From positions 1-64,000 of the IMG/VR virus record IMGVR_UViG_3300012359_000028: a stretch of 64,000 nucleotides of DNA. The stretch is one strand, 5' to 3'. The notes beneath the pieces are model-generated. The model had not been told where the DNA came from and ran no database searches. It saw only the letters and a list, made by a program, of their open reading frames with translations. A program made the translations under genes and the position numbers. This stretch comes from a virus. Below are positions 27,959 to 37,886 of the stretch, one piece after another. Every line of letters begins with the position of its first letter. Position 1 is the stretch's first letter.

Positions 27959-28649
27959 TATGTGTTCTATGACGTGGATGTCGCGTCCATCGTACGAATA
28001 CTGCGGCCCGATTATGTCCTTTAAGGGTGATGATACTGCTAAGGCTGCTGAAGCGTCTCAAGCTGAGTTCGCCAAGCAATTGACGGGCCTTTTCCATACG
28101 CAATACGGCAAACAGAGCCAAATTTTTGATTTCCTGACCGGTAAAATGAAGTCGGCTGTCGAAACAGGTGGAATAGGTTATCGTCCCGACTTCCTGGCAG
28201 CGGCACGGACTGAGGCTTCCGATGTAAATGCGCAGCAAACTAAAAATGCTGAGCAAGCCTTTGCAAATAGTGTTTCGGCTCGATCAGGTGGGTCAAAGTT
28301 AGCTGGCCTATCTGGCGCTGTGGCTTCGGGTGAGGCTACTATTGCCGCAGCCGGAGCGGAGCAAGAAGCATCGAGCCAAAATGCAATCACTATGGCGAAT
28401 GAGCAACTCAGACAGCAAAACTACTGGAACTCTATCAATGCTCTCACTGGTCAGCAAGCTGTGGCTAATCCACTCGGATATGCGGCAGGCGCGACATCTG
28501 GTACTAACGCCGTTACAAATGCTTCAGAGGCTGTGACGGCCGCGCAAGGTCCTGGCGCGGCGCAAATTATTGGTGGGCTTGTGGGCGGAGCGGCTGATGC
28601 TTTCCTTGGCGGTTTTGGTCAGGGTATCGGCGGCAAAAAGGGAAAATAA
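27930..28649 (+). CDS. putative internal virion/ejection protein, 239 aa
   Basis: 239 residues. After a short cysteine-containing N-terminus the protein is alanine-, serine- and glutamine-rich and helical (EASQAEFAKQLTGLF), ending in a glycine-rich hydrophobic stretch (IIGGLVGGAADAFLGGFGQG) that could cross a membrane. This fits ejection proteins of short-tailed phages. ATG 27930 follows GAGGCGG. Confidence 0.6.
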   Translation: MRVTINPVLDMCSMTWMSRPSYEYCGPIMSFKGDDTAKAAEASQAEFAKQLTGLFHTQYGKQSQIFDFLTGKMKSAVETGGIGYRPDFLAAARTEASDVNAQQTKNAEQAFANSVSARSGGSKLAGLSGAVASGEATIAAAGAEQEASSQNAITMANEQLRQQNYWNSINALTGQQAVANPLGYAAGATSGTNAVTNASEAVTAAQGPGAAQIIGGLVGGAADAFLGGFGQGIGGKKGK

Positions 28650-28650
28650 T

Positions 28651-30549
28651 ATGGCATTCAATGATTCTTCGGTCCCGGTTCTAAGTGGTATGGATACTAC
28701 GCCGCTTACCGGCCCAGAAGTTACGGATTCTGATGTTGTTCTACAACGCCGTGGAGCCGAGATAGCATCAAATCCAGCGAGTCAAGTCAATGCACCGGAG
28801 CCCGCTAATACTGGCGTTCCGGCAATGGCTGGCCTCACGATGGGCGGTCCTGCGCCAATGGCTCCACCTATCCCACCGGTAAACCCTGCTCGTCCATGGA
28901 TGAGTATACTACAGGGTGCTTTATGGGGATTGCAAGGGGCTTCCGCGAAGGCTCCAGGTCGTGGCGGCTTTGGGGCCGGACTCGGCATGGGCGTAGCTGC
29001 TGCGCAAGGGATGAAGTTTGCTAGTGTCAAAGCAGCGGATGATCATGTTCGCGCAATGAAAGAAGCGCAACTTATGGATTTGCAAACTCAGGAGGCGAAG
29101 TTGAGCCTCCAGATGCAATACCAAAACATTGCTGCTCTAAATAAATTGTTCAATCTTAAACCTGACGGAACTATTGCTGGAGCAACCTCGCAAGACATGA
29201 ATGCTCAAGCGGTCGGTGCTCATCAGACTATGGCTGCGGCATCTTCGGATGGTCAAACACTTCCACAAGTTCAGACCGTGAGTTCTCCATTTGGTCACGG
29301 CGATCAGCCTGACAAGCATGTCATCGATTATTACAATCCCCCGAGTGCTCAAGAGTTGCAGCAGAATCCAACTGGATTTCACGATCTTGTTGTTGAATCA
29401 TTTAGAGTTGATGGAAAAATCTTGACTGATCAAATGTGGCAGACTGCTGGCGGCGCTGTTAAAGTGGGCGAGAAGCCTAATGCCATCGGCATGTTGGTGC
29501 AACAACAAGAAGGTCAGGCACAGATGGTGCAGGATGCTTATAAGCGTCTCTATGCGCCCTTCGGTGGTAAAGAAATTGTTACAACTGGCTCACGTGAGCC
29601 CGCACAGATTACTTCTATGAATCAAGGTACATCGGCTTCGCTGCATCAACAGGCGGAAGCGTACGATAAATTGCCTGATTCGAATCCGACCATTTCTAAG
29701 ATATTGCACGGTCAAGCAGTCAATTTCGATTTTGCCGTGGAGAACGCCCGCAATCTTGCTACGCAGAAGAAAGGTGAAACGGTTACTTCATTGGCTCCTG
29801 CGGAAGCAGCGGCGGCCGGATTGAAGACTACTGCTGAAGAAGCGGCGAAGTTTGATCCGAATACGCCAGCCGGTCTCTTGAATATCCAAAAGGCCCAACA
29901 GGATTTGATCGACAAGAAATATGCAAATGCCGATAAGCGCCAGAGAACTTTGTTTGATGAAGGTAAGGCCCCCGATGGTGAGACCCTCAATTTGACTAAT
30001 GCTGCGCCTGAAATGTTGGTTGATCAGAAAACCGGTCAGCCGATTCCGACTAAGATGGTTTCGACAATGAAGCCGACTCAGCAGGAAAGTAATCGTGCTG
30101 ACTTTGCAAAGAGCACACTGCATATTCTTGATACTATAGATAAACTCCGTGCGCAAGGCAAAGTTCCGAACGGACCTATCACGGGCTTGACTGCAAAGCA
30201 TATGGCGGCAGTTGGTCTCGGTAGTGATAGTCAAGAGGCCCTCGATCTCATCGGCTTCGGCTCATCGGCCTCGACCGGAGCCCATGTCGGCGGTCGATTT
30301 AATCAAGAAATCATGAAAAAGATGGACACCATGTTGAATATCAATATGAATGATGCTCAATTCACTGGCGCTGAAAATGCCATCAGGGAAGTTATGACCC
30401 CCTATGCTACAAATGGTGGTCGTATGAGTGTGGCTGAGTTCAAGCAGAGTGCGATGGCTACACCTAAATATAGAAACGGAGTTAAAGGCCATATTATCGG
30501 TTTTGATAAGGACGGGCGACCGCAATGGGTTCCCGATCAGGCGCAATAA
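28651..30549 (+). CDS. putative internal virion/ejection protein, 632 aa
   Basis: ATG 28651 (MAFNDSSVPVLSGMDTTPLT) comes 1 base after the previous stop; an in-frame start at 28570 lies inside the previous gene and is rejected. Residues about 55-130 hold a proline- then glycine-rich region, followed by long helical stretches. No enzymatic motif. Position and composition match internal or ejected proteins. Confidence 0.58.
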   Translation: MAFNDSSVPVLSGMDTTPLTGPEVTDSDVVLQRRGAEIASNPASQVNAPEPANTGVPAMAGLTMGGPAPMAPPIPPVNPARPWMSILQGALWGLQGASAKAPGRGGFGAGLGMGVAAAQGMKFASVKAADDHVRAMKEAQLMDLQTQEAKLSLQMQYQNIAALNKLFNLKPDGTIAGATSQDMNAQAVGAHQTMAAASSDGQTLPQVQTVSSPFGHGDQPDKHVIDYYNPPSAQELQQNPTGFHDLVVESFRVDGKILTDQMWQTAGGAVKVGEKPNAIGMLVQQQEGQAQMVQDAYKRLYAPFGGKEIVTTGSREPAQITSMNQGTSASLHQQAEAYDKLPDSNPTISKILHGQAVNFDFAVENARNLATQKKGETVTSLAPAEAAAAGLKTTAEEAAKFDPNTPAGLLNIQKAQQDLIDKKYANADKRQRTLFDEGKAPDGETLNLTNAAPEMLVDQKTGQPIPTKMVSTMKPTQQESNRADFAKSTLHILDTIDKLRAQGKVPNGPITGLTAKHMAAVGLGSDSQEALDLIGFGSSASTGAHVGGRFNQEIMKKMDTMLNINMNDAQFTGAENAIREVMTPYATNGGRMSVAEFKQSAMATPKYRNGVKGHIIGFDKDGRPQWVPDQAQ

Positions 30550-30550
30550 A

Positions 30551-31843
30551 ATGCCACAACAGCAAACTCCTATTTCGGTAGATATGTCTGAACTGAGTGA
30601 TACTCCGCAAGCCCCGGAATCCAAACTTTCGGCTCCTCCGGCCAATACTGCGCAATCGGGCTCTGCTCTGATACCTGTGAGCATGCAGGAATTGAGTGAT
30701 ACGCCGGACCCGTTTTCGAGCGTTGGAGGTGTAGCTCATAAGACTTTGGCTGAACGATTTCGTGAAGGCCGTCCAGGATATCTCCCGCCTAATTCTGTAG
30801 GCCCCCAATTATCTATGGCCGAACAATTGAAGCGTGATCCTGGTATGCCGCTGCGGACTAAAATTCGAGAAATTGAAAACTACACTCAAGAAGGTCGCCA
30901 AGTTCATCCGATTCTGGCAACAGTTGGAGACTATCTCAAGAAAGTATTTGTTCCGGGTGCTGAAGTTCCGAACGATCTAGAACATCCTTTGGCCTCTCCA
31001 GTTCCTCCACCGCTTCCGGGTCTCTCTAGTGCATTAGAAGGTGCTTCAGCCGTGAGTACAGTGGCGAGTGCGGCACGGGCAGCAACGACTCCAGCGGCTG
31101 AAGCGCCGGGTGTAGTCTCCAAAATTGTAAAAGGTGCGAAGGTAGCGCAGCCTAAAGCGCAATCGGCTTTACGTGAGGCTGCTAGTGTGGCTTCTGAGTC
31201 TCCGACTGCTCAACCGATGAGTCTTCCGAGAATTTTGGAGCAACCGATTGACACAACTGAGGCTCAAGCTAAGAGTCTTTATTCAAAGATTGATGCTGCG
31301 GCCGGAACTGATATTAAGGCATTGCGCGAGAAATTGGGTAATACCGAATATCAGATTCGAAATCTGACAGACACTGAGGAAGATCGAGTCTTGGAAGCAC
31401 GTCTTGAAGCATCACGACAGGGCCTTCTCGATAAGATTGATACGGCTAAGCAAGATGCTATTAAGGCTGGAGTGGACCCGGCAACTCTTGATCAAGCGGA
31501 TGCAACATATGGAAAGGCTCAAGCGCTTCGAGAAGTCGAGAAAATTTTCAAGAACCCAAACAACATTTCAGGAAATGCTCGACTCGGCCAAGAAGAAATT
31601 ATCAACGTTGATCCCACAGTCAAGGCTCTTCAGAAACTTCAGTATGCTGACAAGTACGGCGGTTCTCGACTGGAGCAGGCTTTGGGCGAGCAGAATGCGA
31701 ATGCATTGCTCGGGAAACTTTATGAGGCTCAGAGACTTGGACAATCTGCTATAAGAGCGCGAAGAATTGCTGAATGGGTCGGTGCGGGAATACTAGCAGC
31801 CGGTCCAGTGATTGAGGGTACTAAAGTCCTGCTTTCGAAGTAA
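30551..31843 (+). CDS. putative internal virion/ejection protein, 430 aa
   Basis: ATG 30551 is one base after the previous stop. The N-terminal ~70 residues contain a duplicated phrase (VDMSELSDTPQ near 10, VSMQELSDTPD near 43). The rest is proline/alanine-rich and then helical, ending in a hydrophobic segment (AEWVGAGILAAGPVIEGT) near the C-terminus. Likely a DNA-ejection factor; inferred from context. Confidence 0.58.
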   Translation: MPQQQTPISVDMSELSDTPQAPESKLSAPPANTAQSGSALIPVSMQELSDTPDPFSSVGGVAHKTLAERFREGRPGYLPPNSVGPQLSMAEQLKRDPGMPLRTKIREIENYTQEGRQVHPILATVGDYLKKVFVPGAEVPNDLEHPLASPVPPPLPGLSSALEGASAVSTVASAARAATTPAAEAPGVVSKIVKGAKVAQPKAQSALREAASVASESPTAQPMSLPRILEQPIDTTEAQAKSLYSKIDAAAGTDIKALREKLGNTEYQIRNLTDTEEDRVLEARLEASRQGLLDKIDTAKQDAIKAGVDPATLDQADATYGKAQALREVEKIFKNPNNISGNARLGQEEIINVDPTVKALQKLQYADKYGGSRLEQALGEQNANALLGKLYEAQRLGQSAIRARRIAEWVGAGILAAGPVIEGTKVLLSK

Positions 31844-31848
31844 CCAAA

Positions 31849-34800
31849 ATGGCAAACGATCTAACTCCTACAACTGATCAGCAAGTCACGACACGGCCTG
31901 ATCAAACGTCTCCCGTGCCGTTACCTCCGGGCTTGCAACCTGATACTGCGCTGCAAGACTTTAGCGGATGGGATAAACTTGCAGTCAAACAAAATGAACC
32001 TACGCCCCCCGGCTGGAAAAATCTGGTATCCCCAGATGGAACATTGGCAATGCTTACGCCAAATGGCTCCCATTCCGGCGAGGTTCCGTTGCATAAAGTG
32101 CAGGCAGCCCGAGATTCCGGGTATCACATTGCAACCCCAATGAAGGCACCCGATCAACAAACTGGATGGGTTCCGTGGCATCGCGTCGGGGAGGCTCTCG
32201 ATTCTGGATTTCAACACCTAGCTGATTCTAACGCCATGCGTCGTCTTCAGGAATTGTTTGGACCGGGGCCACTTAAGCAAACTCAGATAGGTCGAGAACT
32301 CATTCAAGAAATTTCTTCTACAATCACTGATCCAACAAAGCGTAGCCAGTTTCTTGTTGGTTTGGTTCAACCTGGTGAATTGGGCGGCGGTGAGGCAATG
32401 GGCGAGGCTGCGGAGGCTCTAGGAAAAAAGCCGCAAACTCCGATATCTCCAGAAACAAAAGTTCCACGAACAATAGATGTGCAACCTGTTGCTCCGAATG
32501 TTTATGGGGCCGAGGCTTCGGCTGAAGGCAAAACATTTCTTTCGAAAGCGGCAAATGCATTTAATCAAGAGCAAGGTCGTTCACCAATCAATCCGACTCA
32601 TGTGGCGGAGGACCCGCGATCTTCTCAGATAGCTGATGCTTATAAAGCTGCAACCCATGCGCCGAATGATCCGACTGTTAAATCGTCGTATGATGCGTTG
32701 AAGTCCGATGTGGATAAGCAGTGGGATTTTGCTACGGATAAATTGGGCATCAAGGTTGATACATCCACGACAAATCCGTATGGCTTGAATGAGAAAATTC
32801 CGGCGCACGAAGAACTGCACAATGACGTTCTGAATAACAAGCACTTGACTGTGTGGACTGGCGGAGAGCCTCCGGCTGATCATCCATTATCCGAGATCGA
32901 TCCGAAGACCGGTTTGACATACAACACGAAATTCCGCGCAGTTCATGATATCTTCGGGCACTCAGCCGAAAAAACTGATTTTAGTCCGGCTGGTGAAGAG
33001 ACTGCTTGGAACTTGCATCGACAGATGTTCAGTCCCGAGGCTCGGCCAGCGTTAGCGACGGAGACCCGAGGACAGGCTGCATATACTTATAAGTATGGAG
33101 ATTTTCCTCCACAGAAAGCGGCACTTCTCCCCGAAGAATTTCATTTTCGTCCTGAAGATTTGAAAGGACCGATTATAGCTGCTACTCCTTCAGGAGAGGC
33201 TATGCATGTTCCTCCTCGAAACACTAAAGGACTCTCTGCAAATACGGTCAAAGCCATTGAGGCAGGCGGCGGTATTCCTGGTGGTCTTCAAAAGGGCGCT
33301 CCCGAGGAAGATATTCCAGACTATGCGATCTTTCATGATCCGAAGAGCGGTTCAAGTTTGATGTTACCAATGGATCAGGTTACGCCCAAAAATGTGATCG
33401 CGCATCTTGAGATAAGTCGTGCCCAGTATGCGGCAGCAGCGGCGAAGAATACTGCTCCCGCCCCTACTCCCGAACAAAACAAACCCTTACGTGGAACTGA
33501 ATCTTATCATCCTGATTTACAAGAATTCGTTCGGCAAACTAATTCTTTGGTAGACGATCCTTCGCGTATCACAAAACAGGCTGCATTCATCACGCCAGAC
33601 GGCCGCTTTAGTTATGTGCGCCCTGGAGAACAACACGCTGGCCCTATTCGTAAAGCAATGGCAAATGAATGGGACCCATCTGTTCTTGATCCTCGAATAG
33701 ATTTTATAAACCAGACGGGCGCAATTCGAACTCGATTTGGAACGGGACGGGAAGGTGAGACTCTTCATATCTCGGTGCCGAAGACTGGTGTTACTGATGA
33801 GCAAATTACGGCTATGCGGCAGTCGGTTGGACAATTGGGCCGGAACGCGAATCTTGTATTAGAGACTGCTGATAATCCGTCTCTAGTGAAAACGGCAACA
33901 AAAGAATTTGTACGTCCTTCGGATGTTGAGCCGATGCTGCGGGAAATCAGGGCACACCCAGAATCTAACGATGAAAGTAAAAATCTTTTGATGGAAGAAC
34001 GGCAGTCTCCATTGAAAGAACCTTATACGGCGCAAATTACGGATTCAACTGGAACTCATATAGAAACGATACCAGATTTTTCTTCAAAGGCAGCAATAAA
34101 TACGGCCTGGAAAAAGTTTCCTAACGCATCAACAGTATACGTTAAACCTTTTCCTGAAAATGTGGCTCCTTCCACTGAGTATTCTATTCCTACCGGCAAA
34201 CCATTGGCTATGAGTAAGTCGCTGCGTTCCGAGCAGGACACAATTCATCACGAACTTGGGCATGCGATGATTGGGGAGAAAGAAGGAATTATTCAAAACG
34301 GTATGATTCGCCATACTCACCCCAATGCAAGGTTTTCGACGCGGGCAGCAATCATTTGGGACGGACCAAGTTTAATGTACGGTGACCGAGTTAGGCCAGA
34401 TAAAGCCCCTAGTTTAGTTCGTACTTTTATGGGAGGGATTGCCCAAGATGAAATTCTGGGATATTCTCGTGAAGAAAACCATAATTTTCAACTAGGTCGC
34501 AAAGGCAGTGATGGGTACGAGGCTTTGCATATTTTGCTCGATGCAGGCGAACCTATGGATCGAGCCGTTGAGATTCTTCATCAAGCAATCGACGAAAATA
34601 AAAAATACTTGACTCAGCCAGCGGTTGCAGATATAATCAAAGAAAACGCGCCCTTCCGAGAATCAAATCTTTCGAGGCAGTATCATTTTAGTCCCAATCG
34701 GATTAGGAATATGCACGCGGAAGCGCAAAGGAGAATGAATGTTGAACCAACGGAAGCTGGAGCGGAGCCTAACAACCAAACAACTAATGGAGAAAACATC

Positions 34801-36294
34801 CCAGGACGTGCAGCAGATGTCGCCGGAGGAAAAGGCGAAGCTGCGGCAGGGTCTGGACAAGGCATTCCCGCCCAAAAAGAAATAACGACAAAAGACTTGA
34901 CTGCTCCAGGCCAATCTCATTGGGGTGATACTGCGGACCTTCTGGCCTCACGACCAGATGGCGGAGCTATTGATCCGAAAACTGGTAGTGAGGACGCAAA
35001 AGGATTCGGCGCTGAAGTGCTTCCTGAAGAGCGGCAGAGGATCGATCACCAGCCAACTGCGGTAGACCTGCAAGGTTATTATGAGCAGCATAAGGATGTT
35101 TTTGATAAGCATCCTGAATTGCGTATTGGATGGTATCAGGACCCCGAGAAGGGTTGGGAATTGAATATCGGCGCATCAACTCAGTCTCGTGAGGGCGCGG
35201 AGTGGGTTGGTCGCAAATTAGACCAGAAGGCAATTTATGACATTGAAAAAGGCCAGGTTATTGATACAGGCGGCCAAAATCAGAGGACCACATTCGGCCG
35301 TTATCCTTTGGAGCAGAGATTAGAAGATTTGTCCGGCCGGGGGTTTAAGGAAATGCAAACGGCGTATCCGACGCAGCCTGAGATGCGTTCTATGATTCGG
35401 GCTGGACAAGTTGCGAAATCATGGTGGCAAAATTCTCGTGATGCAATGAGTCTTCTCACCAATTCAGACCCTGAAGCTGCACATGATCTCGGACAATTTC
35501 TAACAGCAGTTAGTTCAAATAAGGGGAATGATTTGGCGCTGCGCTTGGGCTTGAAAATTTATACCGATTGGATTGAGGCCGGAAAGCCTAATGCGCCGGG
35601 CGCGATTTCAGATATTGCGGAAAAGGCTCAGCAGGCTTTGAGAGAATCAGATGAAGGAATGTCTTTATTTGGTTCTTTGCTCTCGCCAGAGAAAGCACAA
35701 TCAATGATGCCGGTTGACAAAATGATGCTTGAGCGCTATGTCGGCGGTCAATCATTTTATCATCCTGAAGATTTACGCGCCGCAAAGATTGCTAACATGG
35801 GTTTGACTATGGGCGGTGATCCGTGGGCCGGAGTTTTGGATCGTCATACCGGCCGAACCATGGCCTATGGCGAGGAATTGCAGCCGACGGCTAAGTCATA
35901 CTTCGCCATGAAAGAATGGCTACGTAAAGCATCCCAAGCTGAGGATATGACTCTGGAAGAGGGACAAGCCGCGAATTGGGTTGTAGGACGATTACTGAGC
36001 CCCGATCTGTCCTTGACAGATAAGCAGATTCTTGCTAAGATCAAATCAGGGAATACGCTGAAAGAAGGAGAAACTTATGCCAATATCATCCTCAATGACC
36101 CCAAAGTCAATCGCCTCGCCCGAGAAGTCATTGCCAAGTTTGGAGGCACTCCAGACGAAGTTTTTGCAGACCTCCGCAAAATCACCGAGCAAGGAAAGTC
36201 CAGACTCCTCGAAGGATCGAAAAAAGAAGCATCTAACCCAACTCTTAAATCTTATCTTGGGCGAGCCGTCAAAGGCCGAGACGCCGGAAAGTAA
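31849..36294 (+). CDS. giant virion-associated protein with metalloprotease-like domain
   Basis: 1481 residues, last and largest gene of the + strand. A zinc-metalloprotease motif HELGH (His801, Glu802, His805) is followed by GGIAQDEILG...GSDGYEALHILLD, an arrangement resembling FtsH-type (M41) peptidases. Upstream, HDIFGHSAE (366-374) with TETRGQ marks another domain I have seen in very large phage proteins. The C-terminus (about 1280-1370) includes YVGGQSFYHPEDLRAAK and DRHTGR. It may be packaged and injected, acting on peptidoglycan or host proteins. Substrate unknown. Confidence 0.7.
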   Translation: MANDLTPTTDQQVTTRPDQTSPVPLPPGLQPDTALQDFSGWDKLAVKQNEPTPPGWKNLVSPDGTLAMLTPNGSHSGEVPLHKVQAARDSGYHIATPMKAPDQQTGWVPWHRVGEALDSGFQHLADSNAMRRLQELFGPGPLKQTQIGRELIQEISSTITDPTKRSQFLVGLVQPGELGGGEAMGEAAEALGKKPQTPISPETKVPRTIDVQPVAPNVYGAEASAEGKTFLSKAANAFNQEQGRSPINPTHVAEDPRSSQIADAYKAATHAPNDPTVKSSYDALKSDVDKQWDFATDKLGIKVDTSTTNPYGLNEKIPAHEELHNDVLNNKHLTVWTGGEPPADHPLSEIDPKTGLTYNTKFRAVHDIFGHSAEKTDFSPAGEETAWNLHRQMFSPEARPALATETRGQAAYTYKYGDFPPQKAALLPEEFHFRPEDLKGPIIAATPSGEAMHVPPRNTKGLSANTVKAIEAGGGIPGGLQKGAPEEDIPDYAIFHDPKSGSSLMLPMDQVTPKNVIAHLEISRAQYAAAAAKNTAPAPTPEQNKPLRGTESYHPDLQEFVRQTNSLVDDPSRITKQAAFITPDGRFSYVRPGEQHAGPIRKAMANEWDPSVLDPRIDFINQTGAIRTRFGTGREGETLHISVPKTGVTDEQITAMRQSVGQLGRNANLVLETADNPSLVKTATKEFVRPSDVEPMLREIRAHPESNDESKNLLMEERQSPLKEPYTAQITDSTGTHIETIPDFSSKAAINTAWKKFPNASTVYVKPFPENVAPSTEYSIPTGKPLAMSKSLRSEQDTIHHELGHAMIGEKEGIIQNGMIRHTHPNARFSTRAAIIWDGPSLMYGDRVRPDKAPSLVRTFMGGIAQDEILGYSREENHNFQLGRKGSDGYEALHILLDAGEPMDRAVEILHQAIDENKKYLTQPAVADIIKENAPFRESNLSRQYHFSPNRIRNMHAEAQRRMNVEPTEAGAEPNNQTTNGENIPGRAADVAGGKGEAAAGSGQGIPAQKEITTKDLTAPGQSHWGDTADLLASRPDGGAIDPKTGSEDAKGFGAEVLPEERQRIDHQPTAVDLQGYYEQHKDVFDKHPELRIGWYQDPEKGWELNIGASTQSREGAEWVGRKLDQKAIYDIEKGQVIDTGGQNQRTTFGRYPLEQRLEDLSGRGFKEMQTAYPTQPEMRSMIRAGQVAKSWWQNSRDAMSLLTNSDPEAAHDLGQFLTAVSSNKGNDLALRLGLKIYTDWIEAGKPNAPGAISDIAEKAQQALRESDEGMSLFGSLLSPEKAQSMMPVDKMMLERYVGGQSFYHPEDLRAAKIANMGLTMGGDPWAGVLDRHTGRTMAYGEELQPTAKSYFAMKEWLRKASQAEDMTLEEGQAANWVVGRLLSPDLSLTDKQILAKIKSGNTLKEGETYANIILNDPKVNRLAREVIAKFGGTPDEVFADLRKITEQGKSRLLEGSKKEASNPTLKSYLGRAVKGRDAGK

Positions 36295-36302
36295 GTAGAA
36301 TT

Positions 36303-36482
36303 TTACTTCTTCGCCTTCTTGTCTGATACATTCTCTTCAACCGTGAATCCTTCCCGTTTGAATTTCTCAGGATCAAACCCCTCGAATGCTGCATCCCATT
36401 TTTCTTGAGTGATCTTTCCATTGCTCATGCCAAATGCTGCACTGCTTGCGCCTCGGGCTAAACGATCTCCGTATCCTTCCAT
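36303..36482 (-). CDS. small hypothetical protein, 59 aa
   Basis: First gene inward on the - strand from the convergent junction, i.e. last in its transcript. ATG at 36482 follows a perfect AAGGAGG at good spacing. Product begins MEGYGDRLARGASSAAFGMS and ends in a lysine-rich tail. Function unknown. Only 8 bases separate it from the stop of the giant + strand gene. Confidence 0.65.
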   Translation of the reverse strand: MEGYGDRLARGASSAAFGMSNGKITQEKWDAAFEGFDPEKFKREGFTVEENVSDKKAKK

Positions 36483-36503
36483 TATTTCCTCCTTCGAAAT
36501 GAT

Positions 36504-36617
36504 TCAAATTTCTGGCGGCCCAGGTGGTACCGTGCTGAAGTAGACCGTGATCAGTGCGATAACGGCTGCGCCGAGTACGATACCCATTAAGAATGATTGT
36601 AAATCGAAATGGTTCAT
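36504..36617 (-). CDS. 37-aa single-pass membrane peptide
   Basis: ATG 36617 overlaps the stop of the upstream gene (ATGA). Residues about 9-30 (FLMGIVLGAAVIALITVYFS) form one membrane helix, followed by a short proline-rich end. No strong ribosome site, so translation is probably coupled. Function unknown; the size suits membrane-perturbing or anchor peptides. Confidence 0.55.
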   Translation of the reverse strand: MNHFDLQSFLMGIVLGAAVIALITVYFSTVPPGPPEI

Positions 36618-37039
36618 GGCCGGGTAGGACCGCCTTCGAGTATTTCCCTATGATGAGTCAGGGTAACCCAACCACCACCAGGGAAAATTTCCTGCCAGTA
36701 ATTGGCCCAGGGGCCTCGAAAAGAAAGGACCCATGTGTTTCCGGCGCTCTCTACTTTGTGATAGTTCTCACGCTCTGTGAAAATAGGCTTGAAACTGGGT
36801 CGGTAAACAGTCTTTATGGTTATGTCATCTAATCTATATGGATTGATGAGACGGTTTTCGGTCAGTTTTCCGCGTAGCACCCAGGAGATGCTATTGAATG
36901 CATGCGAATGGTATGCTTCCCGTGAGCCGTCCTTGAAATGAAGCAGGACAATCGAGAACAATTTTTTCCATTCAATCAACCAGTAGCCCCAGACTCGTGA
37001 CTCAGGCCCGCCGTCCTTCATCTTCGAGAAGATTTTCAT
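36614..37039 (-). CDS. cupin-like protein
   Basis: 141 residues from ATG 37039 (a longer start at 37072 lacks a ribosome site). The sequence has beta-strand spacing and a cupin-like block HFKDGSREAYHSHAFNSISW with histidines able to hold a metal, then a second block RENYHKVES with another histidine. Possibly a small metal-dependent sugar or metabolite enzyme, or a non-catalytic fold. Overlaps the upstream zinc protein by 38 bases. Confidence 0.55.
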   Translation of the reverse strand: MKIFSKMKDGGPESRVWGYWLIEWKKLFSIVLLHFKDGSREAYHSHAFNSISWVLRGKLTENRLINPYRLDDITIKTVYRPSFKPIFTERENYHKVESAGNTWVLSFRGPWANYWQEIFPGGGWVTLTHHREILEGGPTRP

Positions 37040-37196
37040 AGCGTTGTTTACACTCCTTTTTGTGTTCGTCATAAAAGAACGTTCGGATATTCGTTCGGCA
37101 GTACGGACAGCGATTGCAACAGGGCATTAAGTGATTGAGAAGGCCGCTATGGCATCTGCAACGGCATTCCTCACCTGAAGTGCGACAGTCAATCAT
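37002..37196 (-). CDS. cysteine-rich zinc-binding protein, 64 aa
   Basis: Eight or more Cys/His ligands in 45 residues (CRCRCH, CCNRCPYC, then H..EC), most likely one or two zinc fingers. Start ATG 37196 overlaps the upstream stop (ATGA). Unknown function, one of several tiny zinc proteins in this cluster. Confidence 0.65.
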   Translation of the reverse strand: MIDCRTSGEECRCRCHSGLLNHLMPCCNRCPYCRTNIRTFFYDEHKKECKQRYENLLEDEGRRA

Positions 37197-37543
37197 AGTT
37201 CGACTCCGTGCCTCTTAGCAATTTGTTTCAGAATGTTAATGGCGATTTGCTCAGGGTAAAACGGTCCCGCGTCTTCTTCACGAGTGTCTTCATCAAAACC
37301 TCCAAAATCTCCGGCGGTCTTGAGTGCGTGCTTTATGTCATTCAGCATTTCTGTGATCGGGTCTGGCGCGCTTAAAAATTTCTCGATATTTTCGGCTAGT
37401 AAAAAGCGTCTCTGCTCCGGCCCTTCGAGTTCTCCAGACCGACGACTAGCGCCGATGCCCGGAACGGTACCGTCTTCACGCTTCAAATACTGGAGCGTTT
37501 CCTTGAGAAGTCCGTTCGCACTTAATACGTTGTATGATGACAT
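37193..37543 (-). CDS. hypothetical protein, 116 aa
   Basis: ATG 37543 (MSSYNVLSANGLLKETLQYL) follows GGGAG at 7 bases and is preferred over an upstream in-frame start at 37603 that lies deep in the neighbouring gene. Soluble, charged, helical C-terminus; no motif. Overlaps the upstream gene by 68 bases. Confidence 0.55.
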   Translation of the reverse strand: MSSYNVLSANGLLKETLQYLKREDGTVPGIGASRRSGELEGPEQRRFLLAENIEKFLSAPDPITEMLNDIKHALKTAGDFGGFDEDTREEDAGPFYPEQIAINILKQIAKRHGVEL

Positions 37544-37886
37544 CGGTATCTCCCATGCTGTGACCGGTTCCATCTGGCAAGCACCATCCGGTACCGATGC
37601 CATTTATGAACCGGTAGTCGAGTTTTCCTGCATAAATATCGTCCTCTTGCTGCTGAGTCATTATGACTCCGGGACAATCAGTCGGTAGAGTTCCTTCAAA
37701 TCCATGACAGACTGTACAATAGCCGAGATTACCGTCACAGAATAGGCAACTGCGGGCGTAATCTCCGTTATCATGATGACCCGGAGGACATGAGTACCAT
37801 GTATGTTTCATGTTGTCCTCGAATAATAGTCTCCGCGAAATGCCTTCTTTGTCTGTGCTCCAAAGTAGGATTCGGTAACTTTTCAC
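37476..37886 (-). CDS. zinc-finger protein with CHGFEGTLPTDCPG motif
   Basis: 136 residues from GTG 37886, whose bases overlap the upstream stop (GTGA). An internal ATG at 37811 with a GAGGACAAC site gives a 111-residue alternative. The cysteine block CLFCDGNLGYCTVCHG followed by LPTDCPG and an acidic YAGKLDYR stretch matches a small phage protein type I have met often; it probably binds zinc. Role unknown. Confidence 0.65.
   Translation of the reverse strand: MKSYRILLWSTDKEGISRRLLFEDNMKHTWYSCPPGHHDNGDYARSCLFCDGNLGYCTVCHGFEGTLPTDCPGVIMTQQQEDDIYAGKLDYRFINGIGTGWCLPDGTGHSMGDTDVIIQRIKCERTSQGNAPVFEA

Noticed and set aside
36293-36308. Near-palindrome AAGTAGAA/TTTTACTT between convergent operons as bidirectional terminator
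   Set aside because: AT-rich, no loop and no clear T tract on either side; too weak to call.
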